DNA of 64,000 nt from positions 9,660,418 through 9,724,417 of the forward strand of contig JBBCBC010000026.1 of NCBI GenBank assembly GCA_037126765.1, read 5' to 3'. Source of the stretch: Stenogyne calaminthoides (taxonomy: Eukaryota; Streptophyta; Magnoliopsida; Lamiales; Lamiaceae). The position numbers and the translations under genes were made by a program. Positions 1 to 11,301 of the stretch are shown here, piece after piece (positions within the stretch are counted from its first letter, which is position 1; each line of letters begins with the position of its first letter). Below the pieces are notes generated by a model, which saw nothing but the letters and a program-made list of their open reading frames with translations, made no database searches and was not told the origin of the DNA.

Positions 1-972
1 TAGTTGGGTCAGACGTTTCAATGATATTGTCGCTCATAATTTAACTAATTTTGCATTTGGATGTAATTCTGCTTATGTCTTGTCTTTCCATTCTGAAAAA
101 CGATTCAACATTTTGTGGCTGTCGATTTATCGGTCTCTGATGAATATGTTTCTTTTCTTGTAAATAAAGTACTCCTTAAATGTTACAGTAATATATTTCT
201 AACCAAATAATTAAATGAGTATTTAATTAGTTTTGAACTAATTAAATAAGTAAATAATTGGTAATTAACGAGTGTTTGAGACATTCGGCCTTAACTAATT
301 AAATGTGGGAAGAGGCATGTTTTGCAATTGGAATTTGGTCTGGACTTGGGCTTTGAAGTCTTCTTATCTTCTTATAACGTTTCAAGTCAGATGTAACAAA
401 TGCATTGTTAAGGTGTGGCCATCATTTTAGTCAATCCAAATTAGAAAATGACATTAAGTGTCATAATTGCTCAAAATTATTTCAATCGATCTTTCACATG
501 GTGGATTGGCTCCTATAAAAGAAAATATATGTGGTTGTTAAAAACTTGAAATTTATGTTGACAATTACATGAAAGTTTTTTTCCAACTTAAATATTTCTG
601 CAATTATACCTTTCTAGAAAATCATTGCATAAAGTGTTTGCTAGTCAGCATTAGCATATAGAGTGTAGTTATGCTCCTCGCGTCATTTTACTTCATCGGA
701 GCTTTAGACGTTTTGGTGCGCCCCATATCTAAATATAAAAGTAATTTTACCTTTAAGAAAGTAATGCAAAACCATGAGCATTAGCCAGAACATGTTCATT
801 ATGTGGGCAAGGGTCTAACCTTGGCTCGACTTTGCATATTGTTAATGCTATTCCACTTCGGGTTCAAGGTTGTTGTTTTAATTTATACCTACCATAAGAG
901 GAAAATTATTGTTCGTAGAAAGTTTCTAATTCTTGAAGCCTTCTAAAAGTGGAAACTACTACTTTCGGAATG
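1..972. other. AT-rich sequence, no gene recognised
   Basis: No long open frame, conserved protein motif, tRNA-like fold or LTR boundary was seen on either strand. It is the left flank of the solo LTR that begins at 973 and supplies the left copy of its target duplication (GAATG, 968-972). Confidence 0.6.
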
Positions 973-1557
973 TGTTGGTCCCACGGTAAACGAGTCTTAC
1001 ACGTGTATGGGGGGAATACACGTGTACAATAATTTTTAAACTTTTTCTCATACTGAGATCAGTGAGTCAGGTTGTCCTGAGAAATAGCACTAAGAAACAC
1101 AAATTGCGCTGAGTCAAAGTCTACAGAGACAATAACACTGAGCGGCTTTTAGTAGCTTCAGATTAGCCCAAGTGATCTGAGATTTTAAAAATAGAATCCA
1201 AATAACCTTGGAGTAGATAACTATCTTACTAACTACTCAGATGAGTTTGGTCAGTTTGACAATTATCTATACCAGCTTATCTAGTGTGTGAAATGTGTAG
1301 GCCCTAAGTTTATACTCGTTTTTATCTTGCTGAAAATCTTTATCACTTAGTAAATTAGTGGTTAAGGACGTGATCAATTTAATGCAAACTTAGTGGATTG
1401 ATTCCAACAGAATATCAAAAATCTCAGTAAGCTTTCAGTGAAATATGCAACAGATATAATGCAATACAGAAAGCAAATAACACAGTGACTTATAGTGGTT
1501 CAGAGACTCAAGCTCCTACGTCCACTCTCTTTGATCCTAAGACAAATTCATTAACTC

Positions 1558-1577
1558 ACTACTACTACTACTACTAC
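1558..1577. repeat. (ACT)n microsatellite inside the solo LTR
   Basis: About six and a half perfect ACT units lie at the edge of the LTR-internal tandem repeat. Confidence 0.85.
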
Positions 1578-1748
1578 AAGCTTTCAGACTGAACGCAGCA
1601 GCTTACTAACTTCCTCTATGAGTTTTCAGGCTAAACTACACTGCAGCTTACTAACTCAAACACACACAAGCTTTCAGACTGTCACAAGCAGCTTACTAAC
1701 TTCTTCTCTAGAGTTTTCAGGCTGAGCTCAACTGCAGCTTACTAACTC
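1577..1748. repeat. Two-unit tandem repeat in the solo LTR, period about 90 bp
   Basis: CAAGCTTTCAGACTG recurs at 1577 and 1667. Each copy is followed by a CAGCTTACTAACTTC-like stretch, a GAGTTTTCAGGCT stretch and CTGCAGCTTACTAACTC. The same part of the LTRs of element C holds a different number of related, shorter units, so this LTR segment varies in repeat number between families. Confidence 0.8.
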
Positions 1749-2054
1749 TTTACAACTCTCACTTTCCAACAATCACACACTCACACTACCTAAACAATAG
1801 GTTTTGGGTTTGGTTGGTTTTCAACTAAGGTGAAATATCCTTTTACAATTTAGAACACAAGGTAAAAGGCTAGGATATCTCTAAGTAAGCTTTGGATATT
1901 TGCTTGAATCTAGGCTTAGTAAATGAGCTCTCTTCAAAGATGAAACACTTCGAAAATTCTTAGGGTTTCGAGTGCTTCACAGTATAAACTTGAATACGAA
2001 TGAGCTCTTGAGTTGCTTGATTTCCCTTAACCTTCCAATGGTGAAGATCACTGG

Positions 2055-2062
2055 TATTTATA
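2055..2062 (-). promoter_or_regulatory. TATA box of the solo LTR
   Basis: TATAAATA reads on the minus strand, in the same LTR position as the TATA boxes of element C (27961-27968 and 40537-40544). A solo LTR with an intact TATA box could still start transcripts leftward. Confidence 0.55.
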
Positions 2063-2796
2063 GGCAACTCACCAAGGTCACTATTGAAAAAACTATCCAT
2101 TGGAGGAGATTGCATTAAGGGTTTTCTTATTTGGTTAGTGAAAAACGGTTATTTTAGGGTTTGAATACACCCTTGCATTGTTTGGGTAATATGTAACAAA
2201 AGCAGCCAATCACTAAGTTTTTACAGTCTGGAACTCAGTACATCTGACATCTCAGTGACACGTCGCTTTCTATCTCAGTGAAGTACAGTGTTGTCTCTCT
2301 CTGATTGGTTCTTAACTTCAGTGAATAGAGACAAACAAAACGACTCTTTTAGATCAATCTCTCTGAATGAGACAACCTTAAAAGACACTTAGTTCTAGTT
2401 CCTTTTGTCTGCAATCAAATATTTGGACAACATTTATTTTTCATAAATGTGCAAGACTCCCTCAGTCTATTTGTCCTCAGGTAGATAATCTTAAGGTCTT
2501 CAGGTTGATCTGAGTCCTCAGGACGATCTAGATATTCAGGTTCTTCTGAGTCTTCTAAAGTCTTTTGAGTCTTCAGATGCTTTAGTTATTTCACTGAATT
2601 CCCCTCAATGTGTGCCTTACCTATAAACCTCAGAGATATCTGCTGACTATACATTTTTCAGATATTTCCTGAACTAACTATACTGAAACCTACACTCTAA
2701 TCTACCTTAGATCATTCTGATCATGTCATACTCAGGAGTTTCGAGATCTAATCAAAATTCTTTCTATTTATATTAAATTCATCTCCCAACAGAATG

Positions 2797-3280
2797 CTCA
2801 AGATCTCAACGTTTAACACATAAAGTTCTTTCAACTTTAATCTTTATTTCTAATTTTGATTTTTTTATCTATTCTGTCACGTGTAAGTCATCATTTTTTT
2901 TTGGACGATTACGGGTAAGTAGTCGTTGATACATTTATAAATGACATTGCTTATTACTTATTGAAGTATGAGATATTACTCGTTAATCTATTCTTATAAT
3001 TATTTTAGTTAGAAACTAATTATATAAATTATGAGCCACATGGAAATATATTTGTAATATTGAATTAATTCTTTAATGAGTAACTAGTGACATATTGTGC
3101 GACATAAATAAAAGTTGCAAATTTCTGGATAGTATAGGATATAAAATCCAATATACATTGGAACAAATAGTTCAACCTACCAATCGTACTCTAGTAACAA
3201 AGTAAATCAAGTAAGGAAAAAAAAGATAATCACAAGTAAGTGGATTGAAGACATGAGCTACATTAGTCTATCAACTCCAA
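2797..3280. other. AT-rich spacer downstream of the acyltransferase gene
   Basis: This is the 3' flank of the minus-strand BAHD gene and presumably holds its 3' UTR. I saw no coding frame and no clear polyadenylation signal on the minus strand. Confidence 0.5.
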
Positions 3281-3853
3281 CTATGGTTTCATTAGATGCA
3301 TGAAAATCACCCAATCCCCATTCCCTTTAGGACTCGGCATCGTCATCACATACCCAGACTTCCCTCCCCATGGAAAATGGTACGAACCAAACATCGGCAA
3401 TCCCCACCCAAAGTCCATCTTTCTCACTTGAAATTGTCGCCCTGATGACACCACCACCGCCGGCTCCTCCTCTGTGACTCTGGCGGCGTATATCTTGGAC
3501 AACCCCATCTCGGGGCGGTGCTCCTCCACCCAATCAATTAACCCCAGAAAATGCTCTTTCGTAACTGCAGTTTGCATGAACTTGTGAGACTTCATTTGCC
3601 ACACAATTTAACGATTTTTCCTTCAATTCCTCGATTTTCTTCTCCCCGAATGGGATGGATAAGACATTGCCAAAATATGAAGAAATAAGATTGGGTTCTT
3701 TTTCATTTACTTCCATCATTCTGTTTCTCCCATCAACCACAATTCCCAGCTTGCAATAATTATCACCGCCGTAATCTTTCCCTGAAACTATTGTTTTCCA
3801 AAGGAACGCACAGAATGCCTCTAGCTTGGTAATTCGATTCTCCTTCCGCACAC
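3281..3853 (-). CDS. BAHD exon 3 with a one-base frameshift
   Basis: The first part reads ENRITKLEAFCAFLWK, a conserved BAHD segment, and SSYFGNVLSIPFG. The second part, one frame over, reads EHFLGLIDWVEEHRPEMGLS, then VRKMDFGWG, and ends ...HLMKP at TAG 3283-3281. The 573-nt exon is one base longer than a multiple of three allows given the phase-1 start. The shift falls at 3581-3593, where the first frame loses family similarity and the second gains it. Without that base the C-terminal domain would be complete. Confidence 0.87.
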
Positions 3854-6800
3854 CTGTTGAGAGATTTTATATTTATTGCAAATATTTCTATACAACAATT
3901 GCACCGTACTACTTGCTCAAGTGTATTTATGAATGGTTTTAGTTGTTTTACTAAAAAATATTAATTGTTTTACTAAAAGGTATTAGTTGGTCAGAATTAA
4001 CTATTTTCACTAAACAAAAGTAGTTGTTTTCATTGAACAATATTAGTTGTGCACCTGTTGCACGGTATAGTTGGTTCACCCTAGTTGCGAGGGGATCCAA
4101 AACCCCAAATTCTACCAGCACGTAACTTGTATGTGACTGAAACGACGTTTTTCGTGATTTTTTGGCGAAAATTTGACAAATATCGGACAATCAATTTAGT
4201 TATGGAAGCAAAATTGAGCAGTTAGATTTTTTTGAACGAAAAATGTCCAGTTGATATTTTTTTTTTTTTTTTTTTTTCTAAATGTACTTGAATTTCACAA
4301 TTCAAGACTTTGTTATGAAAATGATTAATTAATATGTAGAAATAGAAAGTATTTACAAAATTTGAAAATGAAACATTAGTGTAAACAAATTCGTAGAACT
4401 CCACATTCAGCTTTTAGATTTTGAATTCTAAATAATTATAAGTAAAACAAAACTATCTTTTGGAAAACATTGATTAATTTTACAATTTTACCTATATGAA
4501 ATAAAGGCTAAAAGACATTAATTTTAAGTGAACTAAATATTTAAATCAGGTGGTTAATTAGTTATTCAACATTACCCATATTGGCTAGTTCTTGGAGCTC
4601 GTTGACACAGTTAGCCTTGATGTAATATATGCGGCTGACCGCGGTTAGATCGTCGTGTTGGGGCTGATCCGGCGGCGGCAAAGCTGACATAGGAAGGTAC
4701 ATGTTGTCAACTGAAATGTGATAGCCACCTGGCCGCCTGGGAAGGAAAAGCGAACGGCGGAAGGACGGTGGCTGAGAAAGTGGCTTTGACCGCGACATCT
4801 CCGCCCACGAAACGAGAAACATGTTGGCCGAGTAGGCGTCCGCCACCTGATGAGCGAATGTGCTTCCCACCACTACTCCTCCACGTTTAAGTTGAGTCAC
4901 CTAATTATTAAGGAAAAATGACATTATAAAAAGTTGAAGTAGAGAGAATAAGTTAGTAACAAAAATAAACACGGACCAACGGCAAGCCATAACAATAGAT
5001 GAGGGAAAATGTTAGTTTTTTTTTGAATGAATAGTACGGTGAAAGGCATCGTTTGAACTTTGAAGGCCCCAGTACCGGGTGCTGAGTAGGGAATGCTATC
5101 ATCTATTCCATATTTGATGTTTCGCTTTATATTCTATATTATAGATGAATGACACGTGAAATACTTAAAAAAAAAATATGAATCATCCATATGTTAAAAA
5201 TTCAGAAAGTGGAATATAATTAGAACATGAAAAATTGACACAAATGAATAGTTCTGGTTGGGTAGTAGTCCCCAGCAGGGGATTCGAGTCCTTATCATAC
5301 CAACATTTAAAAACTTAATAGATTTATCCTCATTCATAGTTGATATACATAATTAATTTTCGACACGTATGGTAGATAGATTTGTTGTTTTATTCAAACA
5401 TTTTGCAAAAATCTTGGAATATTTTAATTGTTAAAAGAAGGGATTTTTTTGTGAGATGGTCTCATAAATGAGGAATAATATTTTTTTTAGGGCAATAAAT
5501 TTGGGGTTGTATTTTAAATACAATAATTTTACGGGCTTGAAAATGTAGAACAATATATTTTAAAATTTATAAATATATAATATGTTTAAAATTTATAAAT
5601 ATAGGATAATATATTTTAAAGTCCTGTTAATGTAGGACAATCGAACCCGAACAAGACTAAACTCATGTGATATTTCAGTCCGATTGGGCTTATTCGGGCT
5701 AGATTGTCCTACATTTACAGATTTTAAACATATTGTCCTATATTACATATTTTAAAATATATTGTCTTATATTTTCAAGTACGTAAAATTATTGTTCTTA
5801 AAACGCAAACCCCCAAATTACTATCCTCGTACATGAACAATATTTATTTTGCTATATGAAATTGTCTCATCCATAATTGAGGTGGAGCTACATATATAAT
5901 TCAATGGATCATATAAGTGAATACATACAAAGTATAGGGTGAACAAGTTTCACATAAAAAATTCGTGAAACTGATTAATGGATATAACTTTTATTATTAA
6001 AGAGTATTAGTCGTGATAACTAAATGGTATAACATATTACTACAGAAATGGTATTACTCGTAATATTGAAGGATATGTGATAAGTTAGAATTATTGAGTA
6101 ATTTGTGTATTTTAATTGGTTATTTTATAATAATAATTATATTTTGCTCGTAATTATTCGACTCATTACTTTTAGTACTCGTGAGTTATGATGTTATATT
6201 TATGTTAAATTTTAAGTTTTTTCAAAAGTTTTTGATGAAGCATGAAACAAGCCCAAGTGTAGAAATAAAATTGAGCTGGATCGACCGAGCAGAATGCAAA
6301 GAAAAGCTTACCCAAAAAAAAGTCTAGGCACGCCATTTTTTATTATTTGTCACAAAAGTTATAGAAAAAAGGGACTTTAATTAGGGCCCCAATATTTAAT
6401 TAGTATGCCCTAATATATATGCTACGTGGGGAGAGAAATTAGAAGCATACCTTTTTTGAGAATAGGAACAGATGCACGTAGTTTTCAATTTGAGAAAAAA
6501 GACGTGAGCTTTGAGGATTTTTATAGCCATCCTTGACTAATTTCTTCAAGGATATGTATGAAAAACTTCGAATGATTCAACCTTTTAATTAAGTGTTATG
6601 ATTTTATTTTTATCACTATCTCAAATTTTCCGTTATTTAATTATATATTTTGCGCATTTTGTTTAATAAATTTATTATGATTGACCATCTTAATTTATTT
6701 ATTTATCAATTATAACTAATTCATATAATATAATCTGTAATTGTTATATTTGTTTTTTTATTGTAGCAAGTAGGACAAATAATCTTAGAGATAATGAAGT

Positions 6801-8240
6801 CTAGATAATATGGTTCGAACATTTCGCTTCCATAGTTTAGTTTGCTCTATTGTTTTGGTTCGTTAATGCATTCTGTAGATTAAATCGTAAATACATGTTT
6901 TAGGGTGTTCATTGGAATATATTAATTAGGGGTCCTACTTTTTAATTAATTAAACATAAGAAACAATTCGGACTAGTTTGATCGTACCACTATTTTAAGG
7001 GCAAAATTTGAGACATAGGTCAGGGATAACAGGAATCAATAATTAAATTGAAAGAATCGTTTTAAGGGGAAGCTGTCTGAGGACTAGACCATTTTATTTA
7101 TTGATTATCCATAATTGTTTACTTGCGATTATTATTTATTTGCATGCTTACTAGTTTAATAAAATTAAGCATCCAAATCCCCCTTTTAATTGAATTCATA
7201 TACGGAGTTTTAATTTAATTTCACTATTCCCTGTGAGCCGACCCTTATTTATCATGCTACATTTTAATGAATTAGTCAAGGTGTTATATTTATTTTTAGA
7301 TGTCGACGACAGCGGTCCAAAATTCTAATAATACCCTCTCCTCATTACCACATTTCATAATAAATTTTATAATTTTTTGGTGCCCTTGCTATAAAAAATT
7401 GTTGGATTCATCTCTGAATATAACAGGGTTATTAGTAGTGATAACTAAATTATATGATTTACATTACAAAAAATATTTGGTAGACGTGATAATTGAAAAG
7501 TCGAATTTATATATATAAAACATCACGGTTAATAAATTTCATAGAAAACCTATGTGCTCTTGAATAAATTAATGGAGTTGGTCTAAGCACTAGATGTATT
7601 ATATAAGTTTTTGCCAAACTAAAAAATATATTTGGATATTTTGACATTTGACTAAACATGAACACTTGAGACCGTCTTATAGTGCAATTAAAATCACTTT
7701 CCATGTGTATCACCTTTTTTTTTTTGTCAAATGTTGGAGTAAAAATTAAAATATATAGCCTTACCGAAAAAACAATAACTTTTCTAGTTTTTGTCAAAGA
7801 TAAATGGATAGAACAAGACATAACAGGGGGGTGGGGGCGCAAAATATGTCTAAAATCAAGAATCAAACACACACCATAACCTGAAGGGCGAGTACATCGC
7901 GCTTTTTCGCCGGCACGAGCTTGCCTTCAACGCTTTCATCAGGATTATACAAATTAAGATCCTCCATTTCAACATCCGCGGATGCTTCGACGAAATCCAC
8001 GCCGCCGTTGTTGCAGCGGAGCTCCGGCTCACCGGCGTTGTTCCTGACCAATTCTCCGGAAAATGGGTAATACGTAACCAGAGTTTGGGCCAAGGCCTTT
8101 TTCAGAACTCCGATTATACGAGAAAAGGACAGTTCCGTAGGGTCGTAACTGTAGCAGAAGAAAACGCCGAAGTCCACTGGCGGCAACAGCAAGTCCAGAT
8201 TCGAAAGCGGCAACCAGTTATCTTGCACCGCAGCAACCAT
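3281..8240 (-). CDS. BAHD acyltransferase gene, three exons, one frameshift (possible pseudogene)
   Basis: BAHD enzymes transfer an acyl group from acyl-CoA to an alcohol or amine in the cytosol, commonly in phenylpropanoid or volatile-ester metabolism. Three exons (8240-7881, 4900-4576, 3853-3281) join in phase to about 418 residues, close to the family's usual 430-450. The catalytic HxxxD motif is HQVAD at residues 137-141 and the structural DFGWG motif is at about 375-379. The N-terminal LSNLDLLLPP block and the DAYSANMFLVSWAE block after the catalytic Asp resemble the coniferyl-alcohol acyltransferase-like branch. That assignment is from memory of the family and is tentative. All four splice sites are canonical GT/AG. 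One extra base in exon 3 (3581-3593) shifts the frame, so as written the protein loses DFGWG. The gene is otherwise undamaged, so a recent mutation or an assembly error are both possible. Confidence 0.88.
3854..4575 (-). other. BAHD intron 2 (722 bp)
   Basis: Donor G|GTAATG and acceptor CTCAACAG|GT are both canonical, phase 1. The short open frames inside it have no recognisable product. It contains a long A/T homopolymer near 4259-4277. Confidence 0.82.
4576..4900 (-). CDS. BAHD exon 2 (residues 121-229)
   Basis: It begins VTQLKRGGVVVG and holds the catalytic HQVAD, followed by AYSANMFLVSWAEM. It then runs through a proline-rich surface segment to ELQELANM. The donor is G|GTAATG in phase 1. 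The exon is 325 nt, which is 108 codons plus one base; that base completes a Gly codon with the first two bases of exon 3. Confidence 0.9.
4901..7880 (-). other. BAHD intron 1 (2,980 bp)
   Basis: Donor GTTATG after CAG and acceptor TAATTAG before GTGACTCAAC join LALQ to VTQLKRGG without changing phase. The intron is AT-rich and contains a MITE-like hairpin at 5498-5819. No other gene was seen in it. Confidence 0.85.
5498..5819. mobile_element. MITE-like long inverted repeat
   Basis: The outer ends are AATTTGGGGTT on the left and the complement-matching AACCCCCAAATT-like end on the right. Inside, the left arm (ACAATAATTTTACG, CTTGAAAATGTAG, ACAATATATTTTAAAA) is repeated in reverse complement at 5755-5815. 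The whole 320-bp block would fold on itself. There is no coding capacity. The arms are imperfect and I could not fix a target duplication, so the family is not assigned. Confidence 0.7.
7881..8240 (-). CDS. BAHD exon 1 (residues 1-120)
   Basis: It starts at ATG 8240-8238 and ends ...LALQ at CAG, followed by the donor GTTATGG (phase 0). It carries the N-terminal substrate-channel half: LSNLDLLLPP, then the ALAQTLVTYYPFSGEL segment typical of BAHD proteins, where a first helix is followed by YPxAGRL-like residues. The open frame runs on past the donor for only a few codons. The start is fixed by a TRIM element that begins only 2 bp upstream. Confidence 0.9.
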
Positions 8241-8242
8241 GT

Positions 8243-8508
8243 TGAAGGAAATTAAATAAATAGATTATTCCTGACCCTCTCTACAAGCTCGAGCTTTTAG
8301 ATGAGATGGAATTCTCTCATGGTATCAGAGCCCAGTTGTGGGTTCGATTCCCGTGGAAACACTCCACCCATTTAAATTGTCCACTCTGTTGGGCCTCCTC
8401 TCCAAAGAGTAGAGACAATGATTCGGCCCACGGGTGAGGGGGAGTATTGAGGGAAATTAAATAAATAGATTATTTCCCACCCTCTCTACAAGCTCGAGCT
8501 TTTAGATG
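8243..8508 (+). mobile_element. TRIM-type miniature LTR element
   Basis: Two short direct repeats are present: 8243-8319, starting TGAAGGAAATTAAATAAATA and ending TTCTCTCA, and 8448-8508, starting TGAGGGAAATTAAATAAATA. A primer-binding site TGGTATCAGAGCC (8320-8332) complementary to initiator tRNA-Met follows the first, and a purine tract GTGAGGGGGAGTAT precedes the second. The interior is only about 130 bp and encodes nothing. The second repeat stops after 61 bp at TTTTAGATG, so the right end is truncated and no target duplication is visible. The element abuts the start codon of the minus-strand BAHD gene. Confidence 0.85.
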
Positions 8509-10579
8509 CACATTTTTTTCCTTTTTCAAAATGTATCCTTTTTTGTCTCTCGTTTGATAGATGATTTGGTGGATATAGACTATAGTGTGTGTAAGGGTGC
8601 AGCGATAGTAGGCTTGAAAAGGAAATCTAAAATTGATTCATGTCTCTTTCTTAATCTCCTTCTGTCAATCATACATCAGATTTCAATTGTTGGTCACATT
8701 TTCATTCTTTTATTCTTTAAGGTTTCAATTTTTATTGGTCACGCTTCCATTCCTTTATTCCCTTGCTTTCTTTTAGTACTAATTATTTGGAGCTAAATTA
8801 AAGGTCTTTCCTTTAATCATAAATCAGGTTACGGTCGCTTTTGGTCATATTTATTGATAGAACCATAATTATTAATAATTTGATTTTAGACACATTTTTT
8901 ATGAATAATTTTTACTAAATTCACATTTTTTTAATTTGATTATTAAATTTATATACATTGAGTTTTTTTCATTAAATTGGGTCCCCTAACTAAAATTTCT
9001 GACTCCGCCGATGTTGTTTCGCACAATTTAAATGTATTTTTATTTTTTTTTCTTTTTTTTCCTAAAAGGGGATGTTTAGTGTTTGTCAAAAAAAATAAAA
9101 AAATTTACACTTTTATTGACATATTTACCGATACATCTCATGAATATGTGTTTCGAACTCGGAGTTCTTATGTTTGGTTTTGAGACAAGTGGTTAATTTT
9201 TTATTAATTGAGTTTAAGGTTTGTGTCGTCGTGCATGGTTTAGTCATTTGTTTCCGCTGCAATTAAATTTTTGGTAAAATGCCTAAATATTTGTTCATCT
9301 TAAATATTTTAGAAGGCCATGAATAAATTGTTGTTCCTTTGAAATTTGAAATTACCCAATGATTGAATATATAATAAACATAAAATATACGTTCTCTTCA
9401 AGCTAGAAACTTAAACAATTTCAGTTGGTCTAATTCTAAAATGTTGTTAAAAAGCTAGAATGCGTGGATACTCAAAATTTTTGAATAATGCAATATTGAA
9501 TACTCCATAGGTATTTGGGTATGTGGATACAGGTGAGATACGCACCCGATAACACCACATGATGTGTCCCACTTAAAAATATTAATAATAATTTTAGATA
9601 CCATGTCAAACATATACAGTTGTGTGTCGGACACGAATAGGGTATATGTGGGGTCAAATTTTTAAAATTAATTATTTTTGTCTTAAAATAAATTTGTCTT
9701 ATACTAAATTAACTCAGGTTAACCTTAGCCCAAAAACAGTAAAAAAATATATTGACTCACGTCATTATTTACACGGTCATACCACTATTAAATTGTTTGT
9801 TCCTCACATGTTTTATTATGATGTTCCTGTTGTTTTGATTTTTTATTGATTTAGGTGTTAAAAAAACTTCATAGCTTACTTAGACACATTTTTTTAAATG
9901 TTTAAAAATATTTATATATACAAGAAAATATAAAATAATTTAAAAAAATTATAGTCATTATATTACTCAAGTTTTTTGAAGAATATGCGTCCTAGTACCC
10001 TTACCGTGTCGTACTCGTATTGCAACCTAGTTAGAAAGCTATATATCGTTTATTGCATTAACACCGGTTGTTGTAGATTTTCTCCTCATGTTGTACGTGG
10101 TAGATTAATTATTAATGTTAATACTTTTTTTTTACATTATATAAATTTTATGCAATTCTAAAAAACCATAAACCCTGGAAATTTTATGTCATAAAACTTT
10201 GTAGTACAATTGCAAAATAAGGGATCTAATTAATACAAGTAGAACCTAAAATTTGGTCATTATTCTCGGCCATGGGAAGAAAAACACTGCTCAATAAACC
10301 GTAACCACATGATTAAAGTAAGTAATCAATAGCTATAATTCAAATAAAAGATGATCATCCCAAGTTTGTTAACGATTCCAATCTCGTCCTACTTCAATTA
10401 TCATATATGGTTTTCCAAAAACATGATAATATACGAAGAGTAATAAACACATAAAATATCTAAATTTTACGAATTTCACATGCGAATCTAGAACTTCTAT
10501 TTCGGGTTGATAAAATATTGTTGTATCACTAAAATATAATATGTCTTTAATGAATAAAGTTTTAGTTAATTTTATGTTT
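8509..10579. other. AT-rich intergenic DNA, no gene recognised
   Basis: Several frames of 60-96 codons exist on both strands, but none shows a conserved motif, a biased composition or splice-supported continuation. This would be the native upstream region of the BAHD gene, now separated from it by the TRIM element. Confidence 0.55.
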
Positions 10580-10757
10580 TGTGTGAGAATAGATATGAGA
10601 TCACCTATAATTGGTGATTAGAGAATTCCACTAATATATACATGGGGATTACATCAAGATCTCCACAATTATAGGAAATCAAATCAAAGAAAATAAATAC
10701 ACACGTATTCTATCTAATAATACAACAATATTGACTCATTCAATATTTCCCTTAATA
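10580..10757 (-). mobile_element. Putative 3' LTR of copia D
   Basis: On the minus strand the RNase H stop codon is followed directly by a purine tract (GGGGGA, 10763-10758). A 178-bp block then begins TATTAAGGGAAATATTG and ends TATTCTCACACA. Position and size fit a short copia 3' LTR. The expected TG start reads TA, and there is no second LTR in the window to confirm the borders. Confidence 0.5.
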
Positions 10758-10764
10758 TCCCCCG

Positions 10765-11301
10765 TCAAGCGTTGCGTGGAAGACAAACGCAAAGCTTGGA
10801 GCGTAAGAATTCAAATGCTGGTCGTGGAAGACTCATGGTAAATATGTCCGCTAACTGTAGATTAGTTAGGACGTATTGAGTGTGCAACCTTCCGGAGGAA
10901 ACAAGTTCACGAATGAAGTGACAATCGATGTCAATGTGCTTTGCCCGCTTATGGGCAATATGATTATGACTGAGAAAGATATCACTCTTTTTGTCACAAA
11001 ATAAGACTGGACGATCCGGAGGAAGTTGACAAAGTTCACGAAGCAAGTTGGTGAGCCAAACGACTTCAAAGGCGGTATAGTGCAACAGTGGGTTTTTTCT
11101 TTGCACCCAAGAAAATGGAATAACCATAAGTGGAAAGACGAGTCTCAATGCACCGAGCCCAATTTGCATCAGAATATCCCACAATAGATTTTTCTGGACG
11201 ATGAGTGAAGGACATACCATAGTGAATGGTGCCTTTCACATAACGAAGAATCCGCTTAACCGCAAAGAAGTGATCAATAGTAGGAGAATGGAGAAACTGA
11301 C
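10765..11301 (-). pseudogene. pol: Copia D RNase H domain, broken
   Basis: Two frames together give the copia RNase H. The first has AVKRILRYVKGTIHYG and VGYSDANWA. The second has VWLTNLLRELC, then FCDKKSDIFLSHN (the family has an Asn where the first Lys stands), HIDIDCHFIREL and LQLADIFTMSLPRP, ending at a TGA. The frame change lies near 11066-11120. The upstream half of the polyprotein is 49 kb away on the other side of element A. Confidence 0.85.

Larger units (their letters stand above)
973..2791 (-). mobile_element. Solo LTR of a SIRE-type Ty1/copia element
   Basis: The block begins TGTTGGTCCC and ends CTCCCAACA, the same termini as the two LTRs of element C at 26847-28796 and 39433-41358. 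It shares their order of landmarks: the ACACGTGTATGGGGG start, the AGCTCCTACGTCCACTCTC segment, a TATA box and the CATGTCATACTCAGG end. It is flanked by a perfect 5-bp duplication, GAATG at 968-972 and 2792-2796. No internal region is present, so it is a solo LTR left by LTR-LTR recombination. Minus orientation is inferred from element C, where this left-to-right reading is the minus-strand element. It is clearly diverged from the LTRs of C, so it is an older or sister family. Confidence 0.93.

Noticed and set aside
8341..8356. tRNA gene suggested by a B-box-like word
   Set aside because: No A box, acceptor stem or cloverleaf can be formed. The word belongs to the TRIM interior next to its primer site.
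8506..8796. 96-codon plus-strand frame beside the TRIM
   Set aside because: It is Phe/Ile/Leu-rich as expected from T-rich DNA. It starts at the TRIM edge and has no homology I recognise.
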